A stretch of DNA of 64,000 bases, from the NCBI RefSeq assembly GCF_035083965.1, contig NC_089726.1, positions 10,979,501 to 11,043,500 of the forward strand, read 5' to 3'. The notes below the pieces were generated by a model, which saw only the letters and a program-made list of their open reading frames with translations, was not told the origin of the DNA and did not search any database. Shown here one piece after another: positions 40,701 to 51,766 of this stretch; the first letter of the stretch is position 1; every line of letters begins with the position of its first letter. This stretch comes from Branchiostoma lanceolatum (Eukaryota > Chordata > Leptocardii > Amphioxiformes > Branchiostomatidae). Made by a program: the position numbers and the translations under genes.

Positions 40701-41121
40701 TCTATCATGATATTAGCCTGAGTGTCATCCTGTTTCAGTTCCAGGCTCAGCCTTCACGGTGATATTACAATGTATCATCAATTCATAATCCATCAATTTT
40801 TATGGTCAGGAATAAGTCTAGGATATCTTCTTGACATTTATTTTTCCACCAATTTATTTAGCCTGACCATTTTGAAAAGCTTTCAGAATATACATGTACA
40901 TTGATGTATTGTAAGTCCATAATTTTTTTCCACCGATAACTGTGCTAAAGTTGTCTGCTGTTATTTTCAGCATGCGTGCCTGGGTGAAGAGAGAAGGAAA
41001 GATGGAGTATGCGCGGCGACTACGGGAAGGTGGACCACTCATAGACCCCAACGTAGTTGACCCAGCAAAGGTCATCCTGCCTCCAGAAGAGGAGGTCCCA
41101 GAGCCGCTGTATACTCTCTGA
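34787..41121 (+). CDS. NDUFB11: NDUFB11-like NADH dehydrogenase subunit
   Basis: Three exons join in frame: 34787..34999 (phase 0 donor), 39303..39439 and 40971..41121, for about 166 aa. The N-terminus MASLLVSGGRSLLRKNVLQ is basic and amphipathic, fitting a mitochondrial presequence. Exon 2 encodes WEWRGFSEDPIEDMKNHRAL and one transmembrane helix (FFWAISVCLVLGPVYLYYM). Exon 3 encodes MRAWVKREGKMEYARRLREG then PLIDPNVVDPAKVILPPEEE, which matches the conserved C-terminal block of NDUFB11/ESSS (RMKEW..REAE...G.P......DPSKI.LP). The product is an accessory, single-pass subunit of the membrane arm of complex I in the inner mitochondrial membrane. An AATAAA signal lies at 41408-41413. The alternative of another NDUFB subunit is unlikely given the C-terminal motif. 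Confidence 0.85.
35637..35670 (+). repeat. (TTTG)n microsatellite
   Basis: About eight uninterrupted TTTG units in NDUFB11 intron 1. A second shorter tract lies at 35932-35948. Confidence 0.95.
36247..36636 (-). pseudogene. Non-LTR retrotransposon reverse transcriptase, C-terminal remnant
   Basis: The minus-strand frame reads LQIYTTLIRPVLEYGSPVWG, GLSDEVEKVQKTCCRIIG and LPTLEKRRREASVREFGR. These are the diagnostic post-thumb segments of CR1/Jockey/L2-type LINE reverse transcriptases (Y...RPVLEY...W....L..E.VQ...R). It ends at a stop near 36247, as these ORF2s usually do. The catalytic YADD part is absent and the frame upstream is broken, so it is a dead 5'-truncated copy inside NDUFB11 intron 1. 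Confidence 0.85.
37651..37738 (-). repeat. tRNA-derived SINE head
   Basis: On the minus strand the sequence has a Pol III A box (TAGCTCACCTGG) and B box (GGTTCGAGCCC) at tRNA spacing. The TPsiC stem and acceptor do not pair well and AT-rich sequence follows. It is therefore a tRNA-like SINE head and not a working tRNA. It lies in NDUFB11 intron 1. Confidence 0.65.
39014..39115. repeat. Foldback MITE-like repeat, copy C
   Basis: The inverted arms CAAGGTAACAGTTACTCAAG (from 39014) and CTTGAGTAACTGTTATCTTG (ending 39079) surround a short loop. They are followed by ATTACCTGGATGTCTAACCT, the complement of the AGGTTAGACATCCAGG block of the other copies. It lies in NDUFB11 intron 1. Confidence 0.7.
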
Positions 41122-41407
41122 GATGTCATTTTCGGATGGCATAGTTTATAAACCCTTCTGTGATTTTTGTTTTTGGAAGCTTCACGAAACTGAATAGCTT
41201 AGTTGCATACTGGTAATGATTACACAAATATTTGTTACATCACAAGCACCATATTAACCATAAGACTTTTGCTGGACATAAAATTCATAGAGTCTTGCTT
41301 CTTGCAACTGAGGCATATTAAACTTGATACACAAGTATTCATCTAAAATGGGTTGCCTTCTTTTGAGTTTGTACAGAGTTTTATGTGATTTGGTGTCTTT
41401 TGTCTGA

Positions 41408-41413
41408 AATAAA
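41408..41413 (+). terminator. Polyadenylation signal of NDUFB11
   Basis: AATAAA lies 287 bp after the NDUFB11 stop codon, in a plausible 3' UTR. Confidence 0.6.
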
Positions 41414-42009
41414 GACATACTCAACAACTTTTACCATCCTTCAAGTCTACTGTGTCAACATTTGTGCATCATCAAGTGGCTACAGATAACCAAATAACTG
41501 AGGTGCAGTGGTATGTAGAGATCTCTTAAATGTTATGTTTGTATTGTATTGCATTGAGAGAAAATACAACAACAATAGTATATTGCCTACGCTATGAGTG
41601 GTTTATTTCTTTCAATTTGCCATGCAGTGTCTTATCGACAGTAGTGTTCCTGTTATTGAAATGGATATAATTGCAAGTGGGATGGCCTAACTAGATGTTC
41701 AAAAATGATTTACTGAGATGAAAATTCAGGTCGTAAAAAAGAATCATCAGACCAAATTCTTTTATGAGCTTATCAAAGAAGATGCCATTGTGGCACTCCG
41801 GTGACATGAAATGTTAAGCTTTTGTTCAATAAACAATATACATGTACATAGCTTTGCACATGATCAACTAGTATTTATCATCAATTATGCAAAAAGAGGC
41901 CCTTATTAACATAATTTTATTCAACGATGTTAACATTCACATAACTTCCCGATGCCACAAAAAAAGTATTAAATGTATGAAATTGCTGTCATTTGCCAGT
42001 GTGGAATTA

Positions 42010-42860
42010 TACAAGTTACTCATTAAGTATGCAAATTAGACCCACATTTGCATATTTTCTATCTATTAACAGTCCTCTCTTCCTCAGTTACGATTTAAAT
42101 AGTCATATCATGGAACAAAGCCGATTTTTAAAGTTGCCTTATTAATTATGCAAATTAGAATCTGATTTGCATAATTATTGTCCAATCATACTAAGCATCA
42201 CACAAGCTATCCACATACCAAAACTCATGACCATCCATCAAGGCCATCTTGTTATAGTATTTTCTCATTAATTATGCAAATGAGGTCTTCATTTGCATAG
42301 TTCATATCAATTAATATTTCTCTCTTCCTCAGTTACATATGTCACATATTTCAGAGTCCTATCATGGAATTTGGCGGATGTATAAACTTTCCTCATTAAT
42401 TATGCAAATTAGATACTGATTTGCATAAGAAGTGTCTAATCATGGACATCATCACTCAAGCTATCTACCTACCAAAAATCATTACCATCCATCAAGCCCT
42501 TCTTGAGTTATTCCCTTTCAAAGTCAGACGCAAAACCTGCTCCTGCAGTTCCAAAAAAGCCGCTAGGGGGCCCAAACCCACACCACTTACTCTCTGTCCA
42601 AAGATCTATCTACCACTCAAAAATAAGTTCCATAGCATGTCCGGAACACAAGTTATCAAAACAGGAAGTTCCGCTGCAGTACCGTAAGAAGCCGCTAGGG
42701 GGCCCAAAATCTCATCGTTTTTAGGTCTCATCAAAACCTACCAACATACCAAATATCAAAACAATCCATCAAGGCATTCTTGAGTTATGCTGTGCCACTA
42801 CAAACAGACAAACAGACAAACGCTACCCTCTGCATAACCTTCTCGGCGAAGGTAAATATA
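42010..42860. repeat. Array of palindromic octamer repeats with GGCGAAGG-ended tail
   Basis: ATGCAAAT occurs at 42029, 42148, 42274 and 42402, each followed exactly 17 bp later by the inverted ATTTGCAT (42046, 42165, 42291, 42419). The period is about 119-128 bp. Related spacer blocks recur (CTCTCTTCCTCAGTTAC, CATCCATCAAG), and two copies of GCCGCTAGGGGGCCCAAA lie near 42558 and 42691. The block ends with ACAGACAAACAGACAAACGC and CATAACCTTCTCGGCGAAGG. It is a composite tandem/dispersed repeat with no ORF. Confidence 0.75.
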
Positions 42861-44138
42861 TAGAGAGCTAGCATAGGTTATCTAAACTTCCAAATAGCTT
42901 GTGCATGTGTTGCTCAGGAATTTTGCATGGAGAAGCAAGTTACCAGAAGAAAGCCATCTTATTCGATTCTGGAATCCGTCATGTCTTTTTCAAAAAGTCA
43001 CAGTGATATACCTGGTATTATGAACGTAAGGCCAAATATAGCGCAGTAAACTATAAATACAGTGCAATGTGCATTAAGTATGAAGACAACATCAGTATTT
43101 TACATTGACTATGCCAATAACAGATCTAACGTAAAGGTAACTGTTTATGTTACCTGTAAGGAAGGGAGTCAGAAACACCTGTTAGCTGCCCAGAAATGGA
43201 TAAATTCGGCCTGATGAAAATTCAATATTAAAAAAAAGTAAAAACATGATGAAACAAGACTTCCATCTTAAAATGATTTTTTTCATCAAATATAATGGCA
43301 TTCAACATAATATATCGAAGAGTGAAGTTGGAAAAATAAATCATTTTTGATGAAAAACAAGGCAGGCACTGATTTAGTATCCGCGGCCACCCCGAGGAAT
43401 TTTCTTTGAAGCCTGGAGAGGCTCGTCATCAAAACACTGCGCAACCACAGGACAGAGGGTGTCCATATTTATTCATTGCTCGACAGTTGAATTACAATTT
43501 CCATATAAGATATAGATTAATTCAGCATCCAGTTTTGTAGGGATTCTATTCGGAACGCCAGGAGGACCCGCCCTGATTTAGTATTCGTGGCGTTGAAGTT
43601 GGAGCTGCGAGGGTGGACTCTCAGCTGTTGTGGAAATAGTTCAGGTAAAGCCATACTGTAGCATGTTTACAGATACATGATGTGATATGCATGTATGTAA
43701 ACACTTGTTGTCGTAACACCATGGTTAAAGGTGGCTCATGTGCAATATTTTTGCAGCTGTCACTTTAAACTAAATGAAATTCCGCATAATGTTTTTGAAT
43801 GAAGGGGAGGGGGGCTTTGGTAAATATAAAGGTGATAAAACATCTGTAGAAAATACACGCCACATTAGAATTTTGTTACGTTATATTACCTCCTGTTTTC
43901 AACATATTCATTAGATATTCAACACATATATCATGACTGACAGGAAATGCTTTTGTTGTTGTTGCCGTAATTGGAGCAATCAAAATGTGTCAATGTCTAC
44001 TGAGTCAATTCTTACACAATATATTATTTGGAGCCAAAAATTTATTTACATTATGTAACGTTTAATAATAATAGATTGGTTTCTTGATGAAGGTTAAGAT
44101 ATACCAGTATGTTTGCTAAGTTGCTGTATTGTTTACAG
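42861..44138. other. Intergenic region with putative leader exon of the next gene
   Basis: Mostly AT-rich with no coding exon. A probable non-coding first exon ends at 43645 with TTCAG|GTAAAG. It would splice to the acceptor TTTACAG at 44138, 18 bp before the ATG at 44157. Two similar GATTTAGTAT(C/T)CG(C/T)GG motifs occur near 43370 and 43574. Confidence 0.4.
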
Positions 44139-44156
44139 TAAAGCTGTATTCCAGCC

Positions 44157-45016
44157 ATGGCAGTGAAGTCACCCCCAATCTTCTACCACACCTCCATTCC
44201 ACACAACGCTCCCATAGCCTTCACCACTCCCCTGTCCAAGCTGTTGGCCCAGCGAGCTCGGAGCTTCCTGTGTTTCGGACAGTTCCTGCACGGTAGCATG
44301 TTCCTGATGCTGGCGTTTGTTGCCATGGCAGTGGGCTGCTCGCTGGAACCTCTCAAATCACCAGACCTGGCTAATGCAGTGGTAGGTAACAGTAGTGGCC
44401 TCACAAGTAGGGTGGAACTGTTTCATCTACATGATGTACATATAACGTTATATGCATACTGTCAATGTGTAATCTGCACCATACAATAAACCAGAAATGT
44501 ATGTTGAAACTTGCCTGGGTGCTAGCTCCTGCTTGCTTACATCTGCCAGCCTCTTTATTAAATGTTCAAGGCTCTTGCACTTCTTTTCCATGTAAGTCTT
44601 TTGATACTTTTCGTCATCATTAGTTTCTTATTCTGCAAGTGATTGACATGAACCTGAGCGCCACAAGTACAATGAAAAACATTTGATAATATTAACAAAA
44701 GTTGCATCATCATAACAATATTCATCATAACAATTGTAATGAGCTTCAATGACAACAAACATCACAAGCTCCCATTTTGTTCCGCACATCCTGTCCTTCC
44801 CAGATCTTATTCTGCATGGTGGTGTCCACTACTGCGATTACCTTCACAGTCCTCCCGGTCAGCATGGCCGCATCCGCCGTCAAGGAGGCACGGCAGCGCA
44901 GCAAGGCCCCCGTCACAGGACCAGTGGAAGTGGATGCATCATTTAAGAAGACCCCCTTTGAAGACAGTATTCAGGAGGAAGAAAATACTGCGCTTTTGAA
45001 GAGTGTAGCCATATAA
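44157..45016 (+). CDS. Unrecognised two-pass membrane protein
   Basis: Two coding exons, 44157..44381 (donor GTAGGT, phase 0) and 44804..45016 (acceptor CTTCCCAG), give about 145 aa. A 5' leader exon probably ends at 43645. Residues 1-40 are a soluble N-terminus (MAVKSPPIFYHTSIPHNAPI). Two hydrophobic segments follow: GQFLHGSMFLMLAFVAMAVG and, at the exon junction, ILFCMVVSTTAITFTVLPVS. After them comes a charged C-tail with basic KEARQRSKAP and acidic QEEENTALL. There is no signal peptide; a hairpin topology with both ends cytosolic is likely. I do not recognise the family. Splice sites, codon-like composition and an AATAAA at 45823-45828 support a real gene. Confidence 0.7.
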
Positions 45017-47536
45017 ACCATACTTCTTCTTCTTCTTCTTGTGATTATGTGCTCAACCTCATCATGCTGAGGGCTACAGCACAGTATCTTGGTCAAGGTC
45101 AATTGGGGCACTGGTTGCTCGCAGTCTACTAGTATTTGTGTTTTGTGTCCGGTGTTCTCTGTCCCCTGGCTCCTCAGAGGGCAGGGGCCCCACTCCCTGA
45201 CCGTCACCCGGTGCTGGGGGACGGCGAGTGTAGATGTTCAAACTAATAGTAATGTTTAGTACTTACAGAATTGACGTTCAGAACGCACAATTGCCACTAA
45301 CTGGATAGCTTGGCTTAGTCCGGATATAAATGGCTAGCAGCCTTCATGAACAACCCTTAAACATTTGATGTACAGATGAGAAGTTAGAATTTAAAGGTAT
45401 AATCTTCAATGTTCTTCATAAGATTATAACTTACCACATACATGTACAATACATATAATTGTACCATTATATGTGTAATGATAGCTATTGTTGTCTGAAT
45501 TACAGTAGGATTTTATTTATGACAGTGTAGGACTGTAATAATCCAGATTATAAGTAAACCCTAGCAGTCCAAAATGTCCTGTTAACTCTAGGACTTAGAT
45601 GTGCTGTGGCTGTATATGTTTGATTAGGTGATGTTCACAGACTGTGGGGTGGTATAAATATTTAAATTTGTTTTCTGTACAATTTGAACATGTAGATTAG
45701 TTAGGCCAAATCGACAGATAATACCACCATAGGGCTTCCTAGTATTTGTTGCTTAATTCAATTTATTTGGAGTATTAACTTTTGATGTGTATGTATTAAA
45801 TCAGGACTTTCAGTTTGAACTGAATAAACCATTATTATTATTATTGTTGTAATTATCATTATTAGGACTAATCAAGCCAGTCACACATATTACTTTTTTT
45901 TTTTTTTCTCTTATCCCATTTATGGCATATAGGCTTTGATTCATAAAATTATGATAAATGTACTTCAATCTGCAGTTATGCAAATAGCATTCCACTATCA
46001 CAATAGGCCATACTAGAAATTTGAACTATCAATTAGTATGTGGCATTAGTTAAATTTGTATTTTATCCAATACCGGAACCATTATATAATCATAAAGAGA
46101 GAAACTAATAAATGTGGAAGATTCATATTGAAAAAGCATTGCAGTCATCATTATTATTTCTATCTAAATGATGAAGGTATAATAGAGTATGTAATATGCA
46201 GTGTTACCCTTAATGATCATTTCATACTTTCCACAATAGTACCCTTCAACTAATCCTGTCTAAATGATATTGAAGTCATAACGATTGGCATTTATGATTT
46301 TGTATTTATTCAGTACTTTGTACAGGAGCACTTTCTTACACAAATGGTTTACATACAATATTGACACAATTGCAAGTTGTGAAGGACAGTTAAGTATGGT
46401 ACTAGGGCTAAACCGTGCTACAAGCTGTTGTAAATATCGCTTTTTATAAATATTTTTCATAAAACTCTCCAAAGTAAGAAACTGAGGTTCAATTACACGG
46501 CGTTTGACCCAACTTGTGATGGGAGGTCATTGACATCACATGTGAAGTATAAGTACACATGTAGCAACAGCATTGTTTTCATCTGTGTTTTTATTTCACC
46601 AGTAAGTGACTACCTGTGTGCACAGCACCAGTACTTCATTTGTAGATGCCCTGTTTTCACCCAAATTGAAAAAAGTGTTATGTGATGAATACCTTCTATT
46701 CAAAGTTGTACCCAGTGGATGGGAAACTAGGTGCAAACTGTCAAAATATGCAAAATGTAAGTTTTAGATGATTTCTATTGCATATATTATGACATGAATA
46801 TCCAAAACCTGGCACACTTTGGTTGAGAGTTGAACATCAAATCCAGTGTAAAGCAACCTCAGCAAGGAAATTTCATTTTCCCTCCGTTTCTTTCTCGCTT
46901 CTCCGAACATATAACTGATGCAAAATATATCTATATGTAGAATAAACACTAAGCTTTACAAACATTGTGCAGAGTTTCAACTTCTATGAAAAAAATCAAA
47001 CCTGTCTGTCAATTTTTGCCGTGCAGCCACAATGTTCATGTGACTATATCACTTTACCAGAGATGCCTTTGAACACGTCTAAGTCTTTTAATTCAGACAT
47101 TCCCTTCTTTTGAATTGAACGCTAAATAGAGCACCAACGATTGTAGACACAATGGAAGTATCTAGAAATGCTTTAACAGCCAGTCTTTGATTAAGATACA
47201 CACACAAGCACCAAAACGTCACAACGAACAATGGCAGCTTGTCAAAAACGTTTAAATGTTGATCCCACTTCAAACATTTGCTATATACCATCATTGTGAT
47301 GCTAAATTGACCTATCAATAAGAATACAGCGTAGGAGTCTGTGTGTCAGAATAGCTATATGACGCCTAATTATGCACACATCCTACTTAGTAAAGCTACA
47401 GAAACTCAGCATTTTTTCATGCACTCCATAGCCTTTCGTTATATGTCTTACAAGAAAGAGTCCAAGAGGCAGTCTCTATTTTTTACGTCTTAGAGCTACA
47501 GGCAATGGAGTCAGGGGTTGAAGCACCGTTAGAGAC
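45017..47536. other. Intergenic region between convergent genes
   Basis: This holds the 3' UTR of the two-pass membrane gene up to the AATAAA at 45823-45828, then AT-rich sequence with ATT trinucleotide runs near 45830 and a poly-T near 45895. No exon is seen. The part near 47536 should be the 3' UTR of the minus-strand OAS-like gene. Confidence 0.45.
45823..45828 (+). terminator. Polyadenylation signal of the two-pass membrane gene
   Basis: AATAAA lies about 0.8 kb after the stop at 45016 and is the first good plus-strand signal seen. Confidence 0.5.
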
Positions 47537-50500
47537 TTAGAGCTTGAGGATGCCGAGACTCTGTCCCCATATCCAGGCCTCGTGACGCATCATGTTCCAG
47601 GACTCCATGGTCTCGCCGACGTTGAAGGCGGGCATGGCGGGGTCCTGTACCACGGGCAGTCGGCTAATGTGCTCCACACGGTACAACTCGGGGTCGTAGT
47701 AGTCATTCCAAGTCACTCTGAAAACCCACAATGATGGTGTTTATTGAAAATGCCTAAATTTGGCTTTACCAAGCCCTGGAGGTAACCATTTATGTTTTAC
47801 CTGCGACGATAGTCTAGTATCTAAACCTACTATAGCTGCGGAATCTCTAGGCTATTTGTGGAGAAGACGAAAGAGACTCGGCAGCTATATTAGGCTACTA
47901 CACTACGACGTGTGGTTATTGCTGTACATGTCATTCTTTTTAGCCAGAAATTCTAGAGCTTTCAATAGCCGTTATTTCTACTAATCACAGTGGTGTAGAA
48001 TGCAACGATGCAATGAAAACAACGACAAAGTCGGGGTCAGATCTGAAGCATTCACTACGTATTGCATGAGCGGTAATCATTTCAGCACCAAGGACGGACC
48101 ACGTGACGTACCTGCCGATGGCTCTGTCCAGTTTCTGCGTCATGTTGATGAACTCTCTCAGGATGTCCTCTTCCAGCGGAGTATCGCCAATACTCTCGGT
48201 GCTAAGGTAAATGCGCAAAGTGGAGAGAATTTGTAAGGAGCACTAGGTCTTGGTCACAATACCAAAAGTGACTGTGTTTTTGTGGCGTGCTTCATGATAC
48301 TTGTGTATCGTAATCATCTCTTTATCAGTTTTCCGCATGAATAGTTTCCTCCATACATTATGCTATAACATTTTGTCCCAGTAGTTGTACTTGGACAAAA
48401 TTGAAAGGTAAGAGAAAAACGAAAAATGAAATCCCTTTCTACATGTTAACGTAAATCTATATCTGACCCGAAAGGCCTCTTTTTGCACACCTCGGCCTAG
48501 ATATGTCAACGTCGACATATTCTTCACTAAACTGTCTAGTGAAGAACCCCAAAGGGGGAAAGGGTGAACACGAATATAATAGATCAAACGGAGTGTCTGT
48601 GAGATGGATATCACATGACACTTACAATCTGCAGGCTTCCTCGTAGGCCTTGTGGACCATGAGCGTCAGCAGGTAGGAGTTGGGGCGCTTCTTCTTCTCC
48701 CCCCAGTCCACACAGTTGCGCCAGTTCTTCACCATGCGCACCACATCCTTAACCTGTGCGGGCAGAAATACACTGTTGAAAAACTCGGGATATTCTCGAC
48801 GTGACTTAGTTACGACAGGTTGATTTCAATGATGTTGATCAGTCCAAGGAGGTTAGATATAGATATCTATATTACTAACCTCCTTGATCAGTCAAATGAG
48901 ATTACAAGAAACTAAAAGCTTACCAGTTCTGGGAGCCCAGCAACCCACGCGTTCTGACGACGAACGGCAGAGATGGCATAGCTGAAAACGGGGAAGGCAT
49001 ACCATAAAATGTCATGGTTCGGAAACATTTCATGTATAGGAAGTCTGCGAATATTTTGCTCTTGAATTATACATTCGCTGTACCCAGGTGATAACTCTAC
49101 CCCATTCAAAAATCCGGTATTACAAGAACATTTAATCTATGCGTGAAAGAGACTGGTATACTAGGAATACTTGAGAGAAGAAAGAGAAAACATCGCGCTT
49201 ACTTTGGTTGCTTTACTTATGGTTGACTACGCTATATTTACACCTTTCCACGCTGACTTGGATCAAGAAGACGCGCGCTCTGTATTTTTTTTCAAAAGAC
49301 CGAAACTAGTAAGGAGAGCTGAAAAGATCCTTCCCAGCTCTTTCCCGCTCTCCTCACCAGTTTCGGGCCTTGGTATCCCTGATCATCATCGCCTCGCGGT
49401 ACAGGTGATCGTAGTCGTGATCGGTGTCGCCCCATTCACGTGTAAAGTACATGTCCACGTCCACATCCTCCACCATGAACTGTAGGGTGGTCTGGGAGTG
49501 ACCGACGAACGTCAGGTCGGGCAGCTGGCCTGGAGAAGAGAAGAAATAGAAATCATTTAATCATTACCACCGGAAGGTGTCAGGAACTCTGCCACGTAGA
49601 AAATCGCTTTCAAAAGCCAAGGACATCAAGAATGTAAAAACAAATATAAAATACCTTAAACTTGGAAAGTTAATTCAAATATCCTAGGACTCCACTAATC
49701 AAGTTATGGCAATAGTTGACTTAAATATTTCTAAGTGACTATCATTTTCTGGAGTCTCTTCTGGTTACAGGGACGTCCGAGCTAGGCAAAACATTTGCGA
49801 AGCAACGTAACTTACCCTCTTCCAGAGCTGCCTTTTCCAGAATCTTGCGATAGGCCACCACGGCAGACGGTAGCCACATCTCATGTCCACCCTTCGGGAA
49901 GTCTGTATGAGAAGATATCGAATACAGATATGTGTCATTTGAGCTATACAGAAGCGCACCGTGACCGATACATCTTACTCGGAATTATTGGCAACTGTAC
50001 AAATTAAAGTAACTTTTGGATGTTGATAGTTTCAAAATCATTAATAATTCAAGAGATCCGGGGAAGTTTCACATCCCTCACAAAATGATATCGCCCATTT
50101 CTGCCTAGCACATTTTAGTACACCTCCATATGCATGTAATTCGACACATCCGAAAATAGAACGTGGACTTAATTATCTTCCCTAGTTGCACAGTTAGACT
50201 AGCCATTTTTGGTGAAGGCAGAGCCTGGAACTGAAACAAGATGACAATCAGGCTACTGTAAGACCGAAGTCCTGGAATACCGTACTCACCGTCGCTCAAG
50301 ATGACGATCTGGACGGCTGCATAGGACGGAGCGGCGGTGCCCTGGCCGATAGACCCTCCAAGTATGATCTCAGTGGCTGGGACAGGCATGTGGGTCTAGA
50401 CATCAAAATATGAAAAATAAGCTTTATCTGGACGTGACAAATACAGTTCACCATATAAATGTAAAACTATCAAGTTAGATAGTCGCATTGTTTTGTTTCT

Positions 50501-51766
50501 CTACGAATACATTATTAGTGCCGACGAACTAAATTCTTTACACTCCATGAATAAGCAGTTAGACGTAATGAGCACATCACAGCACACTACCTTGAGGAAA
50601 TCCAGCACCCTGTCGATGACGCTTGAACGATGCTTACGCTCCACGTCGTCCACGATAGCGTCATCCAGGAGAATGTCGACGCTGTCTTCATTCTTGCACT
50701 TGGCGTTCAAGCGCTTGAACTCGTCCTTGGTCTTGAGGGCGGGCGGGATGTACTGGCGGCTCTCGTCCTTGTCGTACATGGCGGCGCCTGCACGGATGCG
50801 CTGGTGAGGAGCGCGGCGGTTCAGATCCTCCAGGAGGTAGTTCAGGTACTCCCTGGCGACCTTCTCGTTGGCGGCAACGTTGGTGATAGAGCGGACGAGC
50901 GGCTGTCGGCCGGGCATTCTGGCACGACGCTCACGTGCCGTCTTCCTCGCCGCCAGCTTCGCGGCGCGGCTCGCCTGCTCAGTCGCATGAGTGACTTGCT
51001 CGTCCTCGGTGCGCCTGCGACTTGCCTCCTCACGCATCCGGACGCGCTGCAGGCGGGGGTCGGTACCGGACGCGGAGTCCGTACCCAGCTTCTCATCGCG
51101 GAGGCGCTGCCAACGCTGGCTCGGGTCAGCCAGCTGAGATTTTCTCTTCGCCTCCTCCTCCGCCTTTCTTTTCATCTCCTCCTCCCGCCTTCGACGCGCC
51201 TCTTCTTCCTCCTTCTTCCTGCGAGCCTCCTCCTCTTCCCGCCTCTTCCTCTCCTCCTCTTCACGACGCTTCCTCTCCTCCTCCTCACGCTTCTTTCTCT
51301 CCTCCTCCTCCTTACGCCTGCGTTCTTCCTCCTCGCGCCGTTTCCTTTCCTCTTCCTCACGCCGCTTCCTTTCCTCCTCTTCTTTGCGCTTGCGCTCTGC
51401 CTCCTCTCTCTTCTTCCTTTCCTCCTCTTCTTTGCGCTTGCGCTCTTCTTCTTCACGGCGCTTCCTTTCTTCTTCCTCTCTCTTGCGTCGGGCTTCGAGT
51501 TCCGCAAGACGGCGGGCTTCTTCCTCAGCTATACGTGCCTCCTCAAGAGCCTTCTTCAGCATTTCCTCAAGCTCCTTCTGCTTCTTCTTTTGCTTCTCGG
51601 CCTCCGTAAGAGCTTCCTTCGAGGTTTCGAAATGAAACTCTTCGCCAGGTTTTGCACCTGCGGGTCCCTTTTTGAGCCCAAGGCCGGATTTGGCTCCCGA
51701 TGGTTTTTCATCTTTCTTTGCCGGTTCGGCTTTCGCACCGAACTTCTTGGCAGCAGCTCCCAAAAC
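47537..51766 (-). CDS. Charged-helix / OAS-like pseudo-nucleotidyltransferase
   Basis: Eight exons join in frame: 50591..51766, 50290..50395, 49816..49902, 49358..49529, 48924..48981, 48626..48753, 48112..48201, 47537..47717 (at least 665 aa). The first exon starts at an acceptor in phase 0 with GTT TTG and no ATG, so upstream exons are missing. In exon numbering, residues 50-210 are an unbroken EEEERKRR-type charged helix (single alpha helix or coiled coil) after a Lys/Ala/Gly-rich leader. Residues 385-665 match the OAS fold: LDFLK...EIILGGSIGQGT (OAS P-loop GGSxGKGT), VKDVVRMVKNWR, PNSYLLTLMVHKAYE (OAS PP.Y.LELLT.YAWE) and VVQDPAMPAFNV (OAS1-C DPADPT.NV). The catalytic DAD is AAV here (residues 418-420) and the P-loop Lys is Gln, so 2-5A synthesis is not expected. 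A third Asp may persist in EDVDVDMYF. NF45/NF90 DZF proteins are another inactive branch, but the C-terminal motif favours OAS. Confidence 0.8.
48835..48894. repeat. Short intronic palindrome
   Basis: GATCAGTCCAAGGAGGTTA and TAACCTCCTTGATCAGTC are inverted around an AT-rich core (GATATAGATATCTATATTAC). It lies in the OAS-like gene intron between the YAISAVRRQN exon and the VKDVVRMVKN exon. Confidence 0.7.
49300..49366 (-). promoter_or_regulatory. Inverted repeat enclosing a 5' splice site of the OAS-like gene
   Basis: The 20-bp arms 49300-49319 and 49347-49366 are complementary at about 18 of 20 positions, with a 27-base spacer. On the minus transcript the upstream arm spans the last nine exon bases and the GTGAGG donor at 49357. 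The donor would be paired in a hairpin. A regulatory role is inference; a partial snapback duplication is the simpler origin. Confidence 0.5.

Noticed and set aside
42029..42426. CRISPR-like array from regularly spaced repeats
   Set aside because: The eukaryotic context, palindromic octamers and related spacers show a tandem repeat, not a CRISPR.
51761..51766. Start of the OAS-like protein at the first TTG of the long exon
   Set aside because: TTG is not a normal animal start and the base before the exon is a splice acceptor, so the true start must lie in an upstream exon.
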